In this document: positions 1 through 8,650 of the stretch, piece after piece
Numbering within the stretch: the stretch's first letter is position 1
Layout: each line of letters starts with the position of its first letter
Source: Nitrosovibrio sp. Nv4
GTDB lineage: Bacteria; Pseudomonadota; Gammaproteobacteria; Burkholderiales; Nitrosomonadaceae
Length of the DNA: 64,000 nucleotides
Assembly (NCBI GenBank): GCA_945860135.1
Contig: CAMAPK010000002.1
Location: forward strand, 117,641-181,640
Direction: 5' to 3'
Made by a program: the position numbers and the translations under genes
Notes under the pieces: model-generated
Told to the model about the DNA's origin: nothing
Seen by the model: only the letters and a program-made list of their open reading frames with translations
Database searches by the model: none

Positions 1-279
1 CTTGGGATTGAGCACGATCAGCCGCACCCCGGCATCCGCCAGTGCCAGCGCTAAATCAAGGTAATACACGCCGGTGGCCTCCAGACACACGGTCACGCCC
101 GGGAACTGGGACAGCCGCTTGACCAGGCGCAGCCGATCCGCCGGGGTATTGGCAAACTTCTGTGCCTTCATGGAGATGCCGTTTTTGCGTATCACCACCA
201 CCAGCTCTGCGGCACCCACATCAATGCCCGCAAAGACCGGTGTGGGGGTTCCTGTTGGTACGATCGTTTTAGTTGTCAT
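1..279 (-). CDS. IS110-family transposase, N-terminal part (cut by window edge)
   Basis: An open frame begins with ATG at 279 and runs off the left edge after 93 codons. The N-terminus has the RuvC-like DEDD fold signature of IS110 recombinases: GIDVGA with the first Asp at residue 20, then CLEATGVYY with Glu at residue 67, followed by ADAGVRLIVLNPK. These enzymes move the element through a serine-assisted DEDD mechanism and, in characterised members, use a structured bridge RNA made from the element's own non-coding end. The C-terminal Tnp_20 domain with the catalytic serine is not in the window, so intactness cannot be judged. Confidence 0.85.
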   Translation of the reverse strand, partial: MTTKTIVPTGTPTPVFAGIDVGAAELVVVIRKNGISMKAQKFANTPADRLRLVKRLSQFPGVTVCLEATGVYYLDLALALADAGVRLIVLNPK

Positions 280-520
280 GATGAATCCCGGAATGAGGTT
301 GAGATACAATGATCACCGGTTCCCCGACCCTGCATAAGCGCCTACCATCCTTGCGAATACAGGCTCGAAGCCTGGGATACTCCGCGGTATTGGCGAATAG
401 GGCGGGGAGCCAATCTACACACAAGCTCAGACGGTCAGTCTGTCTTCAGGAGCGCACGGCTTCCCCAGTGAACCAATGATCTTACTTGCACCTTCAACTA
501 AAATCTGAACAATTCCGATC
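280..520 (-). ncRNA. Candidate IS110 bridge-RNA region (5' non-coding end)
   Basis: The stretch between the transposase start and the hsdR junction has no credible gene. It contains compact hairpins: CAGGCT-CGA-AGCCTG at 360-374 and CAGAC-GGTCA-GTCTG at 428-442. In IS110-group elements the bridge RNA, which pairs with target and donor DNA, is encoded in a long non-coding end upstream of the transposase, and the position and size here fit. The RNA boundaries and its guide loops are not determined; this is an inference from position and fold-like repeats. Confidence 0.4.
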
Positions 521-525
521 ATACA

Positions 526-2441
526 AGAGATAGGTGCAGGGAGGCGCATCGAAGCCGGTGAGCAGCTTGTCCACCACCACCAGCAACTTCATGTTCGCCG
601 GTTCCTTGGTGAACAGCTCTTTGGCCAACTCCTCGTAAGTTTCGGTCTTGGTCATACCCGGCTTGGCATCGACATCCTTCAGCAGCTCGTTGTAGGTGTT
701 GTAGATGAACTGTTTGTCGGTCTCGGTGTTCGCGCCGGTTTCCTCCAGTGTCACGTCTCTGGCTAGCGGGTTGTAGGAAGTTACTACCGCGCACCTGCCC
801 TTGAAGGGCGTCTTCTGAAACAGGATGAAATACTTGCATGCCTCGTAGATACTGGAAGCCACCAGAATAGCGTTGCCGCGTCCATCGCTGAGGCGACGAC
901 GTTTCTTGAAGTCAAAAATGATGTCCTGAATAACCTTTCGCATGCGTGATTCGGAACTCAGCACGTTCTGCATGGTGCCCCACTGACTTTTGAGTTCCTC
1001 CTTCTGCCAGTCATTCAAATCTTTGGTAACCACCGCGAACCACTCATCCACACTTTGTTGAGACGTCAGCCGCTGGTCAATGTCCCGCGCTTCATAAACC
1101 AAATCGAGTACCACTCCGTCTTCGACACCTTCGCTGAACTTGTAGGTGTGAATGTAACCGCCGAACACCTCCAGGCTGGTCTGTGCATCCTTCTTGAGCA
1201 GAGGAGTGCCGGTAAAGCCGATGAACACCGCATTAGGCATCATCGCCTTCATCACGCGGTAGCAGTTTGCCGCTCTGCGTGCGATGACATTCATCCACGA
1301 ACACGAACACCTCACCCACTGTCGAGCTGGGCTGGGCTTCCAGTTCCTTGATGAAGGCATCAAAGTCGTCCACATCATTGCGGCCAAACTTGTGTACCAG
1401 CGAGCACAGCAAGCGCGGCTTGGCCTGACCGAGCTGGCTCATCAGATCGCGACCACTACGGGTGCGCTGAATGGCCTCACCCGCCTCGATGAAAACGCGC
1501 TCGATCTGTTTATCCAACTCGTCACGATCGGTGATGATCGCGACGCGGGCGTTGGGGTTGTTCTCCAGTATCCACTTGGCCAGCAGCACCATCACGATAC
1601 TCTTGCCGCTGCCCTGGGTGTGCCAGATGATGCCGCCCTTCTTCTGCCACACCTGCGCCTGCGCAGCCTTGACGCCGAAATACTGGTGCGCGCGCGGCAG
1701 CTTTTTCACGCCACCGTCGAACAGCACGAAGTCGTGCATCAGCTCGATCAGCCGCTCCTTGCGGCACATCTTCAGCAAGTATTTGTCCAGCTTGAAGCGG
1801 CTGTTGTCCTGCTCGTCTTCCTTCCACTTGAGGAAATACTTCTCCGGCGTGCCAATGCTGCCATATTGCAGCCCCTCGGAATCATTGCCGGCGAACACGA
1901 TCTGCACGGTGGAAAAGAACCACTCGTTGAACTCTTTCTGCTGATTGGAAAGCAACTGGCGGATGCCGTCGCCGATGGAGACGCGGCTGTTCTTCAGCTC
2001 CAGCACGCCCACGGCGATGCCATTGACATACAGCACCAGATCCGGCCGCCGCTCGTGGTTGCCGTGCAGCGTGACTTCCTCGGCGATGGCGAAGTCGTTC
2101 TGCTCCGGTTCCTGCCAGTTGATAAGATGCACGGTTTCCGTAACCTTGCCTGCCTCGACCTTCACCGGCACGCCGTAGCGCAGCAGATTGTAGACCGCCT
2201 GATTGTTGCTGTAGAGCGTGCGGTTGTGGTGGTCCGCCTCGGTGCGCAGCTTGTGCAGTGCCACGCCGATCTGTACCTGAGAATGGCGCTTGCTTAGCCA
2301 CGCGGTGAGTAATTCTTCCTCGATATTGCTGTTGCCGTCGCGGTCAGTCCAGTCACCCAGATAGCGATATTTCAGTTCGTCGCGGAACAGGGCGATGACG
2401 CGATTCTGGGTGGTGCGTTCGGGCTGGCCGACAGGGTTCAT
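526..2441 (-). pseudogene. hsdR: Type I restriction enzyme R subunit, frameshifted and truncated by IS110
   Basis: This would be the motor and nuclease subunit of a type I restriction system. From ATG at 2441 the first frame shows the nuclease motif (RPD at 132-134, ELK at 148-150), Walker A HTQGSGKS at 274-281 and the DEAD-box variant DECHR at 383-387. It then shifts frame at 1260-1261: removing one base turns GKL-LPRDEG into GKL-HRVMKAMMPN, the expected family sequence, and reading continues in the other frame as FIGFTGTPLLKK and LLTGFDAPPCTYL. Homology stops near 526 at the IS110 junction, so the C-terminal part is missing. The start overlaps the stop of the upstream gene by four bases (ATGA), indicating translational coupling in the ancestral operon. 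Restriction activity is almost certainly lost. Confidence 0.88.
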
Positions 2442-3796
2442 TTCAACACTTCCCAGTGGCCGCCCTTTTGCGGGCCAACGTACCTCAATTTGCCCTCTTT
2501 CACCAGCTTGGTGCTGGCCCGTTCGACAGCGCTCGGCGATTTCTGAATTGCGGCGGCAACCTCGGCCAGCGTCATGGTCGGGTTGGCCACCAAGAGCCGC
2601 AGGATTTCCACCGGCGTTTTCACCGGCGTTTTCACCGGCGTTTTCACCGAAGTTTTCACCGAAGTTTTCACCGAAGTTTTTTCACCCGCGCTCAGCTCCG
2701 GAAACGGGAACTCCACCCAAAACCCCGCGCTATCGCAATCAAAGCGCGGCGCCGGGCTGCCATGTTCAAGACACGCGCTGCGAATCAGATCAATACCACG
2801 GCCCCAAGACTCAATCTTGCCGGCCAAAAACAAAGCCCGGGCAATGTCCGGGTTGGCGGGCTGCGACGGATGCTTGCCCATCAGCCGCGCCAGCGACCAA
2901 TCCGCCGGCAATTGACCCGCGTTCCAGATGATCAGCTTGTGCGCATGGACGCTGATTTGAATCGGTATCAAAGCGCCATAGTCCTTGTGCGCAATGGCGT
3001 TGATCACAGCCTCGCGCAAGGCCGCCTCAGGCACCGGCAAGCGCTCCAGCCGCTGCGTGCCTTGGTACGAAAGGCCCGCGCGCAGGTACTTGGTCAACAT
3101 CAGGTCCAGCGTTTTTTCCACCTGGGTGAACAGGTCGCCCTGAATCACGTCGTGGTAAAGAAGATCAGAGTCGGTGCGAAAAAACCCGATCTTCACACAG
3201 GCCCCGGTGGTGTACTTCTCGGGGTCGGCATGAAACAGCAGCGTGGCCGCCCGCTTGAGAAAGTTCCCCTCGGTCAAATGCAGTTTTTCAACCAGCACCG
3301 CATCGCTTTCAGCCAAAGCTTCAGCGCTCAAGCGACCGCTTTTCGCCGCCAGCTTGCGAAACAGCTCAATGGCACGCGCGTCCAAGTCTTGCATGGACAC
3401 ATGGGGCACCGGCACGCCATCCCAGTGCCGCCCCAGCTTGCCCAGCAAAAAGCGGTCAAGCGCCGCGCCCTTCAGTTGCTGCTTGGTGCTGCCGCTGCGA
3501 ACATGGTATTCACCCTTGTAACTGATCGGGCTGGGGTATGGCTCCACCACGATTTCCAGCAGGTCCTTGCCGTTTTCGCTGCGTAGATTCACCGCCACCA
3601 CCATGCCCAGGATATCCCGCACTTTGTTGGGAATATCTTCCAGCAACTTTCTCGCATTGGCGACGCCCACCACCTCGCCGCGGTCGTTCTTGCCGATCAC
3701 CAGCGTGCCGCCCTCGGCATTGGCGAAACCGCAGATCCATTTCAGGTACTCGTCGCGCCACGAGGATTTCCATTCGATGTGCTGATGCTCTTTCAT
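2438..3796 (-). CDS. AlbA_2 / RecG-like ATP-binding protein with C-terminal winged helix
   Basis: A 452-residue protein lies inside the type I restriction operon between hsdS and hsdR and overlaps both by four bases. The N-terminus (about 5-120) is a Schlafen AlbA_2 domain: IEWKSSW, FANAEGGTLVIGKND, then PYPSPISYKG and YHVRSGSTK. The middle (about 260-370) is a GHKL-type ATPase region resembling the C-terminal part of proteins annotated as RecG-like regulators: REAVINAIAHKDY, WNAGQLP, SWGRGIDLI. Residues about 374-398 are a Lys-Thr-Ser/Pro-Val tandem repeat, followed by a winged helix (LAEVAAAIQKSPSAVERA). Such proteins are often found in defence loci and are usually called putative transcriptional regulators or helicases; the true role is unknown. 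The frame is intact although its neighbours are damaged. Confidence 0.8.
   Translation of the reverse strand: MKEHQHIEWKSSWRDEYLKWICGFANAEGGTLVIGKNDRGEVVGVANARKLLEDIPNKVRDILGMVVAVNLRSENGKDLLEIVVEPYPSPISYKGEYHVRSGSTKQQLKGAALDRFLLGKLGRHWDGVPVPHVSMQDLDARAIELFRKLAAKSGRLSAEALAESDAVLVEKLHLTEGNFLKRAATLLFHADPEKYTTGACVKIGFFRTDSDLLYHDVIQGDLFTQVEKTLDLMLTKYLRAGLSYQGTQRLERLPVPEAALREAVINAIAHKDYGALIPIQISVHAHKLIIWNAGQLPADWSLARLMGKHPSQPANPDIARALFLAGKIESWGRGIDLIRSACLEHGSPAPRFDCDSAGFWVEFPFPELSAGEKTSVKTSVKTSVKTPVKTPVKTPVEILRLLVANPTMTLAEVAAAIQKSPSAVERASTKLVKEGKLRYVGPQKGGHWEVLK
2605..2676 (-). repeat. 12-bp tandem repeat, six units, in the AlbA_2 gene
   Basis: Six consecutive 12-bp units are visible on the plus strand: TTTCCACCGGCG once, TTTTCACCGGCG twice and TTTTCACCGAAG three times. 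They encode the four-residue units KTSV and KTPV. Since the unit is a multiple of three, copy-number change would alter linker length without breaking the frame. Confidence 0.95.
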
Positions 3797-4986
3797 ACCA
3801 GCCGTATCCTCCCGGTGAGCAGTTCCTGCATCATGCCCTGTTTTAGATCGCGGGCTTTGGCGAGCTTGGCTTCCAGCGCGGCGATCTCGGCATCCATGTC
3901 GGAGAGGATGGCAGCGATGGCAGTTTGTTCGGCCTCATCTTGCGGGCTCTTGAACTCAAAGCCGGCAAGGTTCTCCTTTTTGATGTAGGGGATTGATGAT
4001 CCAATTTTTCCAAGGCCCAGCGAGTCAGCCAGATACGCACTCAGCTGCTGCCATAAGTAACCGACATGCGCGGAAAACTGCGACAAGACGTAGGTCCGTT
4101 GGTAAGCCTCGAACTTGCCCTTAAAGTAGTGGAGATTTCCAACTTCACCATTCCCGGCAATTAAGATCGCTTCCGCGTCGAACGAGTATGAATCACTGAA
4201 AGTATGAGACCTTGAACATGTGAAGAACGGGAACTGGCCTTCGGGATTCCCTTCGTTAACATCTTTCTTGCCGGTCGTGATTCGACAGACATCCCCCAAC
4301 CGCTTCACTTCCCACTCCCCGCTGAAGCCCGGCAGGCGCTTCCTGCCGGTGAGCAGTTGCTGCATGGCGCCTTGTTTGAGCTGGCGTTTCTTGGCGAGGA
4401 GTTGATCCAAGGATTCGATCAGGGCATCCACATCGCTCAACGCCTCGGCGATGGCTTCTTGTTCGGCTTTGGTGGATGGCCAGATCACCTTGAATGCCGC
4501 CATATCTTTATTTGTGATTTGATTGATGGTCGCACCCATCACCTCATCGATTTGCCGTTTTTGTATACTGGATTGGAATTGAAAGAATAGGAACTTGGCT
4601 GAATCACTGCGAAGCACCGACATAAATGCGCCAAAGGCACTGCCAGCAGTCTTGTCATCGATCAGCGCACATTTCCCAATTAGTTGACGACTACCGTTCC
4701 GTACGCAAATCAAGATATCGTTCTTTCGCGTGATAGCTCGCGTGGGAACATCCATATCAACAAAAACGTTGTCATCAAACGCCAGTTTTCCGTTCTGAAT
4801 ATTCGAAGAACGCAAAACAAGAGTTCCGAAGTCGCGGACATCAAACGGGCTATAAGTCAGGCCGATTAGGCATTCACTAACTTGTCCCATCGGCACTACG
4901 TTCCAGTCTCGTGGTATAACTCCCAGATCGGTCTGCTTATAACCGGGACGCGCAAGATACTTCGCGCTCGGCTCCCTCACTTCCAT
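3793..4986 (-). CDS. hsdS: Type I restriction-modification specificity subunit S
   Basis: A 397-residue HsdS with the usual two target-recognition domains, each ending in a helical spacer. The first half (about 20-190) ends in SDVDALIESLDQLLAKK and QLLTGRKRL; the second half (about 225-360) ends in the matching SDMDAEIAALEAKLAKA and ELLTGRIRL. This duplicated arrangement gives a bipartite DNA target when assembled with two HsdM chains. The start ATG at 4986 falls inside the ancestral end of hsdM and the stop overlaps the next gene (ATGA at 3793-3796), so the genes form one operon. The frame is complete. The target sequence cannot be predicted by eye. Confidence 0.93.
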   Translation of the reverse strand: MEVREPSAKYLARPGYKQTDLGVIPRDWNVVPMGQVSECLIGLTYSPFDVRDFGTLVLRSSNIQNGKLAFDDNVFVDMDVPTRAITRKNDILICVRNGSRQLIGKCALIDDKTAGSAFGAFMSVLRSDSAKFLFFQFQSSIQKRQIDEVMGATINQITNKDMAAFKVIWPSTKAEQEAIAEALSDVDALIESLDQLLAKKRQLKQGAMQQLLTGRKRLPGFSGEWEVKRLGDVCRITTGKKDVNEGNPEGQFPFFTCSRSHTFSDSYSFDAEAILIAGNGEVGNLHYFKGKFEAYQRTYVLSQFSAHVGYLWQQLSAYLADSLGLGKIGSSIPYIKKENLAGFEFKSPQDEAEQTAIAAILSDMDAEIAALEAKLAKARDLKQGMMQELLTGRIRLV

Positions 4987-5014
4987 GCGAACCCCATCTT
5001 CTCCAGGTGACGGC

Positions 5015-7417
5015 TCACCTTCGCTTCCAGGTCGGCCACATGGCTGACCATGCGCGGCAGCGGGGTTTCGTAGCGTTCGGCCAATTTTTCACCCGCCGGG
5101 TCAGAGCCTGGCTGATGCGGTCCATCTCGCCGTGAATATCCCTATCCAGCGCGGCGAGCCATTTGTCGTCCACCACCAGCGCCTTGATCTCGGGCTCGGT
5201 GAGCTTTGGATACTTGGCATAGGCTAGGGCGTCGAGCGCTGCCTCGGCTTCCTTGAGGCGCTTCTTGAGGTCGGTCTCCTCATTGTTGAGCTTGAGCCAG
5301 TCATTCAGCACGGCGGCTTCGTCTTTCATATCTTTATCGTTTTTTATTTCTTTCAAGCGCGCCGTGACATTGGCCTTGTTCACCTTGTCGAGTTCGGCAA
5401 ACGCTCCCTCCTCACTGCCGTGTTCTTCCTCCAGCTCGGCAAGTTTGGCGCTGACAGTTTCGAGTTCCACGGCAAGTTGGTCGATAGCCGCCTGCTCTTT
5501 GGCGAAATAGCAGGCAACGATGAGGGCCTTGGGAATGAGGTCGCAGACCCAACCCTTGTCTACCTGTTTCCCCGGTTTGTCATCCTTGCCTTTCTTCGTT
5601 TCGATGACGCGATAGGTCTCGGCTTTCCAGCCGTCCACAGCGATCAGATAGCAGTCGTCCTGCATGGTCTGCGCCCAGTAGTCCATCAGGTGCTGATACA
5701 CGTCGTATTTATCGATCAGCGGCTTGCCGGTGTAGTAGCTGAGCAGGCTCTCGGACATTTGCGCGATGAGGTCTTTCGGATGGAATCCGGGTTGCAGCGT
5801 TTTGAGTGCAACTGCGCTCTGCCCGCGCCAGGCAGCAAAGTGGGTATTCATGCCGGCGATGAAAGTGGTGAACTCCGGGTGCTGGTAGATGGCGGTCTTG
5901 ATGGCGGCCTTGTCCACTGCAAGATCGAGGTAGCCGGGACGCGCATTGGTCGAGGTGGGTTTGAAGAGCGTGGCCCTCAGTTTCGGGCAGATGTCCCAGT
6001 ACGACTTGAGCGCTTCAACATCCGCCACGGGAATGCCGCCTTTGAGATGGCCTTCGATGTCCTGCCGGTCTTCCGGCATTTGGCTATCGATGTAGCGCGG
6101 CAGGTTAAGGTTGAACTCGTTCTTCTCGATTTCCGCGAACGAAACCATGCGCGCATATTTAGGTTCGCTGTCGTCCTGACGCGCAAAGGCATCGACAATC
6201 TTGTGGATATCCATGGCGCGCAGGCGGTTCTTGGGACCATCCTTCATGAAACCCTGGCTGGCATCGATCATGAAGACACCCTTGCGGGCAGCCACGTCTT
6301 GTTTGTCGACGACGACGATGCAAGCTGGAATGCCGGTGCCATAAAACAGGTTGGCGGGCAGGCCGATGATGCCCTTGATGTAGCCCTTGCGCGCCAGCGC
6401 TTTGCGGATGTCGGCCTCGGCATTACCGCGGAACAGCACGCCGTGCGGCAGGATGCACGCACCCTTGCCGGTGCTCTTGAGCGAGCGGACGATGTGCAGC
6501 AGGTAGGCGTAGTCTCCTTGTTTATTGGGTGGCACACCGAAGTGCTGGAAGCGCTCGTAAGGGTCGTGCAGCGCGTCGAGGCCGGTGCTCCAGCGCTTGT
6601 CGGAAAACGGCGGATTGGCGACAACGTAGTCGAAGGTCTTGAGCGAATCATTTCCACCTTGGCCGTCCTTGAACTTGGGATCGGCCAGCGTATTGCCCTG
6701 CACGATGAGCGCAGTGGGGTTGTTGTGCAGGATCATGTTCATGCGGGCCAGTCCGCTGGTGGCGGCATCCTTCTCCTGCCCGTAAAGCGTGACCGCTGTG
6801 CCGGCCTCGTCGCTCACCTTCAGCAGCAGTGAGCCCGATCCGCAGGCTGGATCGTACACCGTGGTGGCGGCACTGGTCTTAGCATCGCGGATGCCGATGA
6901 TTTGCGCGATGATGCGGCTGACCTCGGCAGGCGTATAGAACTGGCCTTTGCTCTTGCCGCTCTCGGTGGCGAAGTGCCGCATGAGATATTCGTAGGCATC
7001 GCCGATGATGTCATCGCCTTCGGCGCGGTTCCTGGAAAAATCGAGCGCAGGGTTCTCGAAAATCGCAATAAGGTTGGTGAGCTTTTCAACTTTCTCCTTC
7101 GCATCGCCGAGCTTGGTAGAGTCGTTGAAGTCCGGCATGTCGGACAATTTGTTGGCACTCGCCAGCGGCGCGATGATCTTCTTGTTGATCTGATCGCCGA
7201 TGTCGCTCTTGCCCTTGAATGCGACCATGTCCTTGAAGCTCGCGCCTGCGGGAATGGTAATCGGGGCGTAAGGCTGGCCTGCGTATTTGTCGCTGACGTA
7301 CTTGATGAACAGCAGCACCAGGACATAATCCTTGTACTGGCTGGCATCCATGCCGCCACGCAGTTCATCGCAACTGGACCAGAGGGAGCTATAGAGTTCG
7401 GATTTCTTGATGGCCAT
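5015..7417 (-). CDS. hsdM: Type I DNA methyltransferase subunit M, C-terminal frameshift
   Basis: An 800-residue N6-adenine methyltransferase subunit with GQFYTP (158-163), the S-adenosylmethionine motif DPACGSGS (189-196) and catalytic NPPF (268-271). It ends in a low-complexity helical tail. The last 25 or so residues (KNWPNATKPRC onward) do not look like the family. One extra A in the A5 run at 5085-5089 would restore VKKLAERYETPLPRMVS and then VADLEAKV to a stop at 4977, overlapping the hsdS start. So either the gene has a recent homopolymer contraction or the base is a sequencing error. The methylase core is intact, so methylation might persist, but the changed tail may affect assembly. 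Confidence 0.9.
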   Translation of the reverse strand: MAIKKSELYSSLWSSCDELRGGMDASQYKDYVLVLLFIKYVSDKYAGQPYAPITIPAGASFKDMVAFKGKSDIGDQINKKIIAPLASANKLSDMPDFNDSTKLGDAKEKVEKLTNLIAIFENPALDFSRNRAEGDDIIGDAYEYLMRHFATESGKSKGQFYTPAEVSRIIAQIIGIRDAKTSAATTVYDPACGSGSLLLKVSDEAGTAVTLYGQEKDAATSGLARMNMILHNNPTALIVQGNTLADPKFKDGQGGNDSLKTFDYVVANPPFSDKRWSTGLDALHDPYERFQHFGVPPNKQGDYAYLLHIVRSLKSTGKGACILPHGVLFRGNAEADIRKALARKGYIKGIIGLPANLFYGTGIPACIVVVDKQDVAARKGVFMIDASQGFMKDGPKNRLRAMDIHKIVDAFARQDDSEPKYARMVSFAEIEKNEFNLNLPRYIDSQMPEDRQDIEGHLKGGIPVADVEALKSYWDICPKLRATLFKPTSTNARPGYLDLAVDKAAIKTAIYQHPEFTTFIAGMNTHFAAWRGQSAVALKTLQPGFHPKDLIAQMSESLLSYYTGKPLIDKYDVYQHLMDYWAQTMQDDCYLIAVDGWKAETYRVIETKKGKDDKPGKQVDKGWVCDLIPKALIVACYFAKEQAAIDQLAVELETVSAKLAELEEEHGSEEGAFAELDKVNKANVTARLKEIKNDKDMKDEAAVLNDWLKLNNEETDLKKRLKEAEAALDALAYAKYPKLTEPEIKALVVDDKWLAALDRDIHGEMDRISQALTRRVKNWPNATKPRCRAWSAMWPTWKRR

Positions 7418-7542
7418 GTTGTCGCGTATGCCTCTGCTTTTGCATCATTGAAATTGTCCTGCGCATCGTAGCATATGCAATGCTGGTGGCCTTAAATTCC
7501 CCCTGGCACATGCAACAATTGACCCTGCCGTCCAGATTCTTA

Positions 7543-7570
7543 TTGATAACTATTATCATTCGTATATAAT
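7543..7570 (+). promoter_or_regulatory. Fur-box-overlapped promoter of the iron transporter operon
   Basis: TTGATA at 7543-7548 and TATAAT at 7565-7570 form a near-consensus sigma-70 promoter with a 16-bp spacer. TGATAACTATTATCA at 7544-7558 matches the 7-1-7 Fur inverted repeat TGATAAT-N-ATTATCA at 13 of 14 defined bases and covers the -35 and spacer. Binding there would block polymerase under iron-replete conditions. It sits about 50 bp before the ferric-binding protein gene. Confidence 0.82.
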
Positions 7571-7620
7571 CAAATCAGGGCTTGCGCCGTTGATTTCGTT
7601 GTTGATTCGCTCTGGAGTAA

Positions 7621-8640
7621 ATGCAAATGCTGACACCTCGCTTTAGCCGTTATCTTGCCGCAACGCTGTGCTGCGCCGTGCTGCTCGCCGCCCCTGCCGC
7701 CCATGCGGAGCAGGTGGTGGTCTATACCGCGCGCATCGAGCAACTCATCAAGCCGATGTTCGATGTTTTCACCAAGGACACCGGCATTGCGGTGAAATTC
7801 GTCACCGACAATGAAGGCGCTCTGCTCGCGCGCCTCAAGGCGGAAGGCAAGAATACCCCGGCCGACATGCTGATCACGGTGGATGCGGGCAACCTGTGGG
7901 AAGCCGCGCGCGCAGGGCTGCTGCAGCCGGTGGAATCGAAGACGCTCGATGCGAATGTCCCGGCCCATCTGCGCGACCCTCAGAAACAGTGGTTCGGGCT
8001 GTCAGTGCGTGCTCGCACCGTGGTCTACAACACGCAGAAAGTGAAGCCCGGCGAGCTTTCCACTTACGAGGATCTGGCCGAGCCGAAGTGGAAAGGGCGG
8101 CTGTGCCTGCGCTCTTCCAAGAAGGTGTACAACCAGTCGCTGGTGGCGATGATGATCGCCGAGCACGGCGAAGCCAAAGCCGAGCAGATCGTGCGCGGCT
8201 GGGTCGCCAATCTCGCCACCGATCCGCTGTCCGACGATACCCGCGCGATGGAATTTGTCGCCGCCGGGAAATGCGACGTGACGCTGGTCAATACCTATTA
8301 TTACGGGCGCCTGCTGGCAAAGAATCCCGCGTCGCCGCTGGCAATTTTCTGGCCCAATCAGGCCGGCAGCGGTGTGCATGTCAACGTTTCCGGCGCGGGT
8401 ATCACCAAGCATGCCAAGAACGAAGCGGCGGCGATCAAACTGCTGGAATTCCTGTCGATGGAGAAAGCGCAACACCTGTACGCCGAGGTGAACATGGAAT
8501 ATCCGGTCAATCCCCGAATCAAGCCGGATGAAGTGGTCGCCGCGTGGGGCAGCTTCAAGCAGAACCCGATGAACGTGGCCACCGCCGGTGAATTGCAGGC
8601 AGCCGCGGTCAAGCTGATGGATCGGGCAGGCTACCGCTAA
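7621..8640 (+). CDS. fbpA: Ferric iron ABC transporter, periplasmic binding protein
   Basis: A 339-residue FbpA/FutA-type solute-binding protein with a clear signal peptide (cleavage after AHA at residue 29) and mature start EQVVVYTARIE. The iron-binding tyrosine cluster NTYYYGR is at 224-230, and the C-terminus carries the NPRIKPDEV feature of this family. It captures ferric iron in the periplasm and delivers it to the permease encoded next. GGAG lies a few bases before ATG 7621. The gene is directly behind a Fur-type promoter and ten bases before the permease gene, so it is the first gene of an iron-regulated operon. FbpA, FutA and AfuA names are interchangeable here; substrate iron is strongly supported by the Fur box. 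Confidence 0.9.
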   Translation: MQMLTPRFSRYLAATLCCAVLLAAPAAHAEQVVVYTARIEQLIKPMFDVFTKDTGIAVKFVTDNEGALLARLKAEGKNTPADMLITVDAGNLWEAARAGLLQPVESKTLDANVPAHLRDPQKQWFGLSVRARTVVYNTQKVKPGELSTYEDLAEPKWKGRLCLRSSKKVYNQSLVAMMIAEHGEAKAEQIVRGWVANLATDPLSDDTRAMEFVAAGKCDVTLVNTYYYGRLLAKNPASPLAIFWPNQAGSGVHVNVSGAGITKHAKNEAAAIKLLEFLSMEKAQHLYAEVNMEYPVNPRIKPDEVVAAWGSFKQNPMNVATAGELQAAAVKLMDRAGYR

Positions 8641-8650
8641 GGCAGCGAGA

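Larger units (their letters stand above)
1..525 (-). mobile_element. IS110-family insertion sequence, partial (one end)
   Basis: The transposase gene read on the minus strand from 279 is of the IS110 (DEDD) type, and hsdR homology stops abruptly near 526, so the DNA from about 525 to the left edge is taken to be one end of an inserted element. The end carries about 245 bp of non-coding DNA in front of the transposase and no obvious terminal inverted repeat, as is known for the IS110 group. The exact end is uncertain by a few bases because only one junction is visible. The rest of the element and the hsdR remainder should lie to the left of the window. Confidence 0.75.

Noticed and set aside
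2605..2676. Tandem repeat considered as a CRISPR-like array
   Set aside because: Units are 12 bp with no spacers and lie within a coding frame.
5420..6832. Long open frame (470 codons) antisense to hsdM
   Set aside because: It mirrors the codon structure of hsdM, has no domain motif or ribosome site, and hsdM is unmistakable on the other strand.
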